IMG/VR virus record: IMGVR_UViG_3300020437_000342
Span: 1-20,282 of that record
Strand: one strand, 5' to 3'
From: a virus
Length of the DNA stretch: 20,282 bases
Shown: positions 19,807-20,282 of the stretch, in pieces
How positions within the stretch are numbered: the first letter of the stretch is position 1
How the letters are laid out: every line of letters begins with the position of its first letter
The notes under the pieces: generated by a model
Databases searched by the model: none
What the model was told of the DNA's origin: nothing
Seen by the model: only the letters and a program-made list of their open reading frames with translations
Program-made: the position numbers and the translations under genes

Positions 19807-20282
19807 GCCAGTATGCAAAGTAGTACTGCAGTACTATAAAAGTAGCTTAGTGATAGCAAGCGATTACAGCGAAAATCGCCTGTAACAGTATTGAAAAATG
19901 TTTTTGGTGTGATAGTACTCTAGAAGTATTTAGGCTTGCCTGACGGCCTTACAGAGTACTCTGAGAGTACTTCTAAAAAGCTACTAACTAGAAAAAGAGC
20001 ATATTTTAAAATTTTAGTATTTAGCTTATCAATCAGACTTAAATAATAAGCTGGGCTTATATTTTACAGACTAGGTATAAATACTTAGATAATCTTACTT
20101 TGAGACAGTCTTAAGAAATTGAGACTTGCATAATATTTTGTCAAGTAAAATTCCTAAATCTTATTAATTTTTAATTATAAGCTGAACTTATATTTTAAGC
20201 AAAATAAATAAGCTTAGTTTATATGTACAAGCTTATACAAAATAGGTTCTTTCTGGCTGTCAGCCTGTGGGTAACTTCGTGG
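19807..20282. other. 476-base non-coding region dense in palindromes
   Basis: No credible gene on either strand. It holds TAGTACTGCAGTACTA (19821-19836, perfect palindrome), overlapping the box TACT-ATAAA-AGTA (19832-19844); two further boxes, TACT-CTAGA-AGTA (19916-19928) and AGTACTCTGAGAGTACT (19955-19971, perfect 8-bp arms); a hairpin around GCGATT...AATCGC (from about 19859); and one GACTTGCA (20123). Further right are the AAGCTTAT-type repeats. It could be a control hub, an origin or a packaging region. Confidence 0.55.
20046..20238. repeat. Three to four ATAAGCT...CTTAT repeats
   Basis: ATAAGCTGGGCTTAT (from 20046) and ATAAGCTGAACTTAT (from 20177) are each followed by ATTTTA. A diverged copy, ATAAGCTTAGTTTATAT, starts at 20208, and AAGCTTATA at about 20229. 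The first has perfect 6-bp arms. Their repetition in AT-rich DNA resembles iterons. Confidence 0.5.

Noticed and set aside
12701-19971. Interpretation of the AGTAC-rich boxes as cyanobacterial LexA or NtcA sites
   Set aside because: As I know them, the LexA box (RGTAC-N4-GTWC type) and NtcA site (GTA-N8-TAC) have different half-site spacing; the sites here keep TACT-N5-AGTA, so an element-encoded regulator is more likely.

Overview
The window is AT-rich and almost fully coding. It reads as part of a cyanophage, or a closely related mobile element, of a marine picocyanobacterium (Prochlorococcus/Synechococcus type). The basis is the left-end protein set: two secreted proteins with the motif STYSVxG, a small membrane protein, a short GTG-start protein beginning MVEVVAAVGGAL, and a Lys-rich micro-ORF. 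All of these resemble short proteins I associate with marine cyanophages. This host assignment comes from recalled family resemblance, not a search. No capsid, terminase, tail-tape or integrase gene is visible.

Layout. Positions 1-1159 (minus) hold the end of an operon of secreted and membrane proteins. Positions 1178-2104 (plus) hold three small genes, with a possible tiny minus-strand gene between them. Positions 2049-6010 (minus) form one tightly overlapping recombination operon, in order of transcription: an unknown 81 aa protein, a RecE/Cas4-like PD-(D/E)XK exonuclease, a 43 aa protein, a RecT-like annealing protein, an excisionase-like HTH protein, an SSB-like protein and several small unknown proteins. 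At 6018-6063 two overlapping divergent promoters separate it from the plus-strand replication operon (6068-11692): SF2 helicase, DGQHR/ParB-like protein, ribbon-helix-helix protein, VRR-NUC nuclease, and a primase-helicase with AEP-like and VapE-like parts. A non-coding stretch with regularly spaced G-tracts (11.7-11.94 kb) follows and is an origin candidate. Then come a possible gpZ-like protein and an adenylation-domain-only NAD+-type DNA ligase.

From 12.7 kb rightward the architecture changes to a row of short transcription cassettes. Each has its own upstream control region and one to five small genes; several end in strong intrinsic terminators. Most control regions carry the same box, TACT-N5-AGTA. 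The first gene of a cassette has a pyrimidine-rich TATCTTTAT-type leader instead of a Shine-Dalgarno (SD) sequence, while many internal genes have clear SD sequences. One cassette encodes a Mom-like DNA-modification enzyme behind several small acidic proteins, which suggests an accessory anti-defence region. The last 476 bases are non-coding and full of palindromes and repeats.

The strongest unexplained signal is an oriented octamer, GACTYGCA (core GACTCG). By eye it occurs many times on the plus strand and not at all in the opposite orientation, including inside minus-strand genes and in all three codon phases. At 18417-18488 its core is amplified into nine tandem 8-bp units. This looks like a strand-polar DNA signal (Chi-like, KOPS-like, or linked to replication or packaging) rather than codon use.
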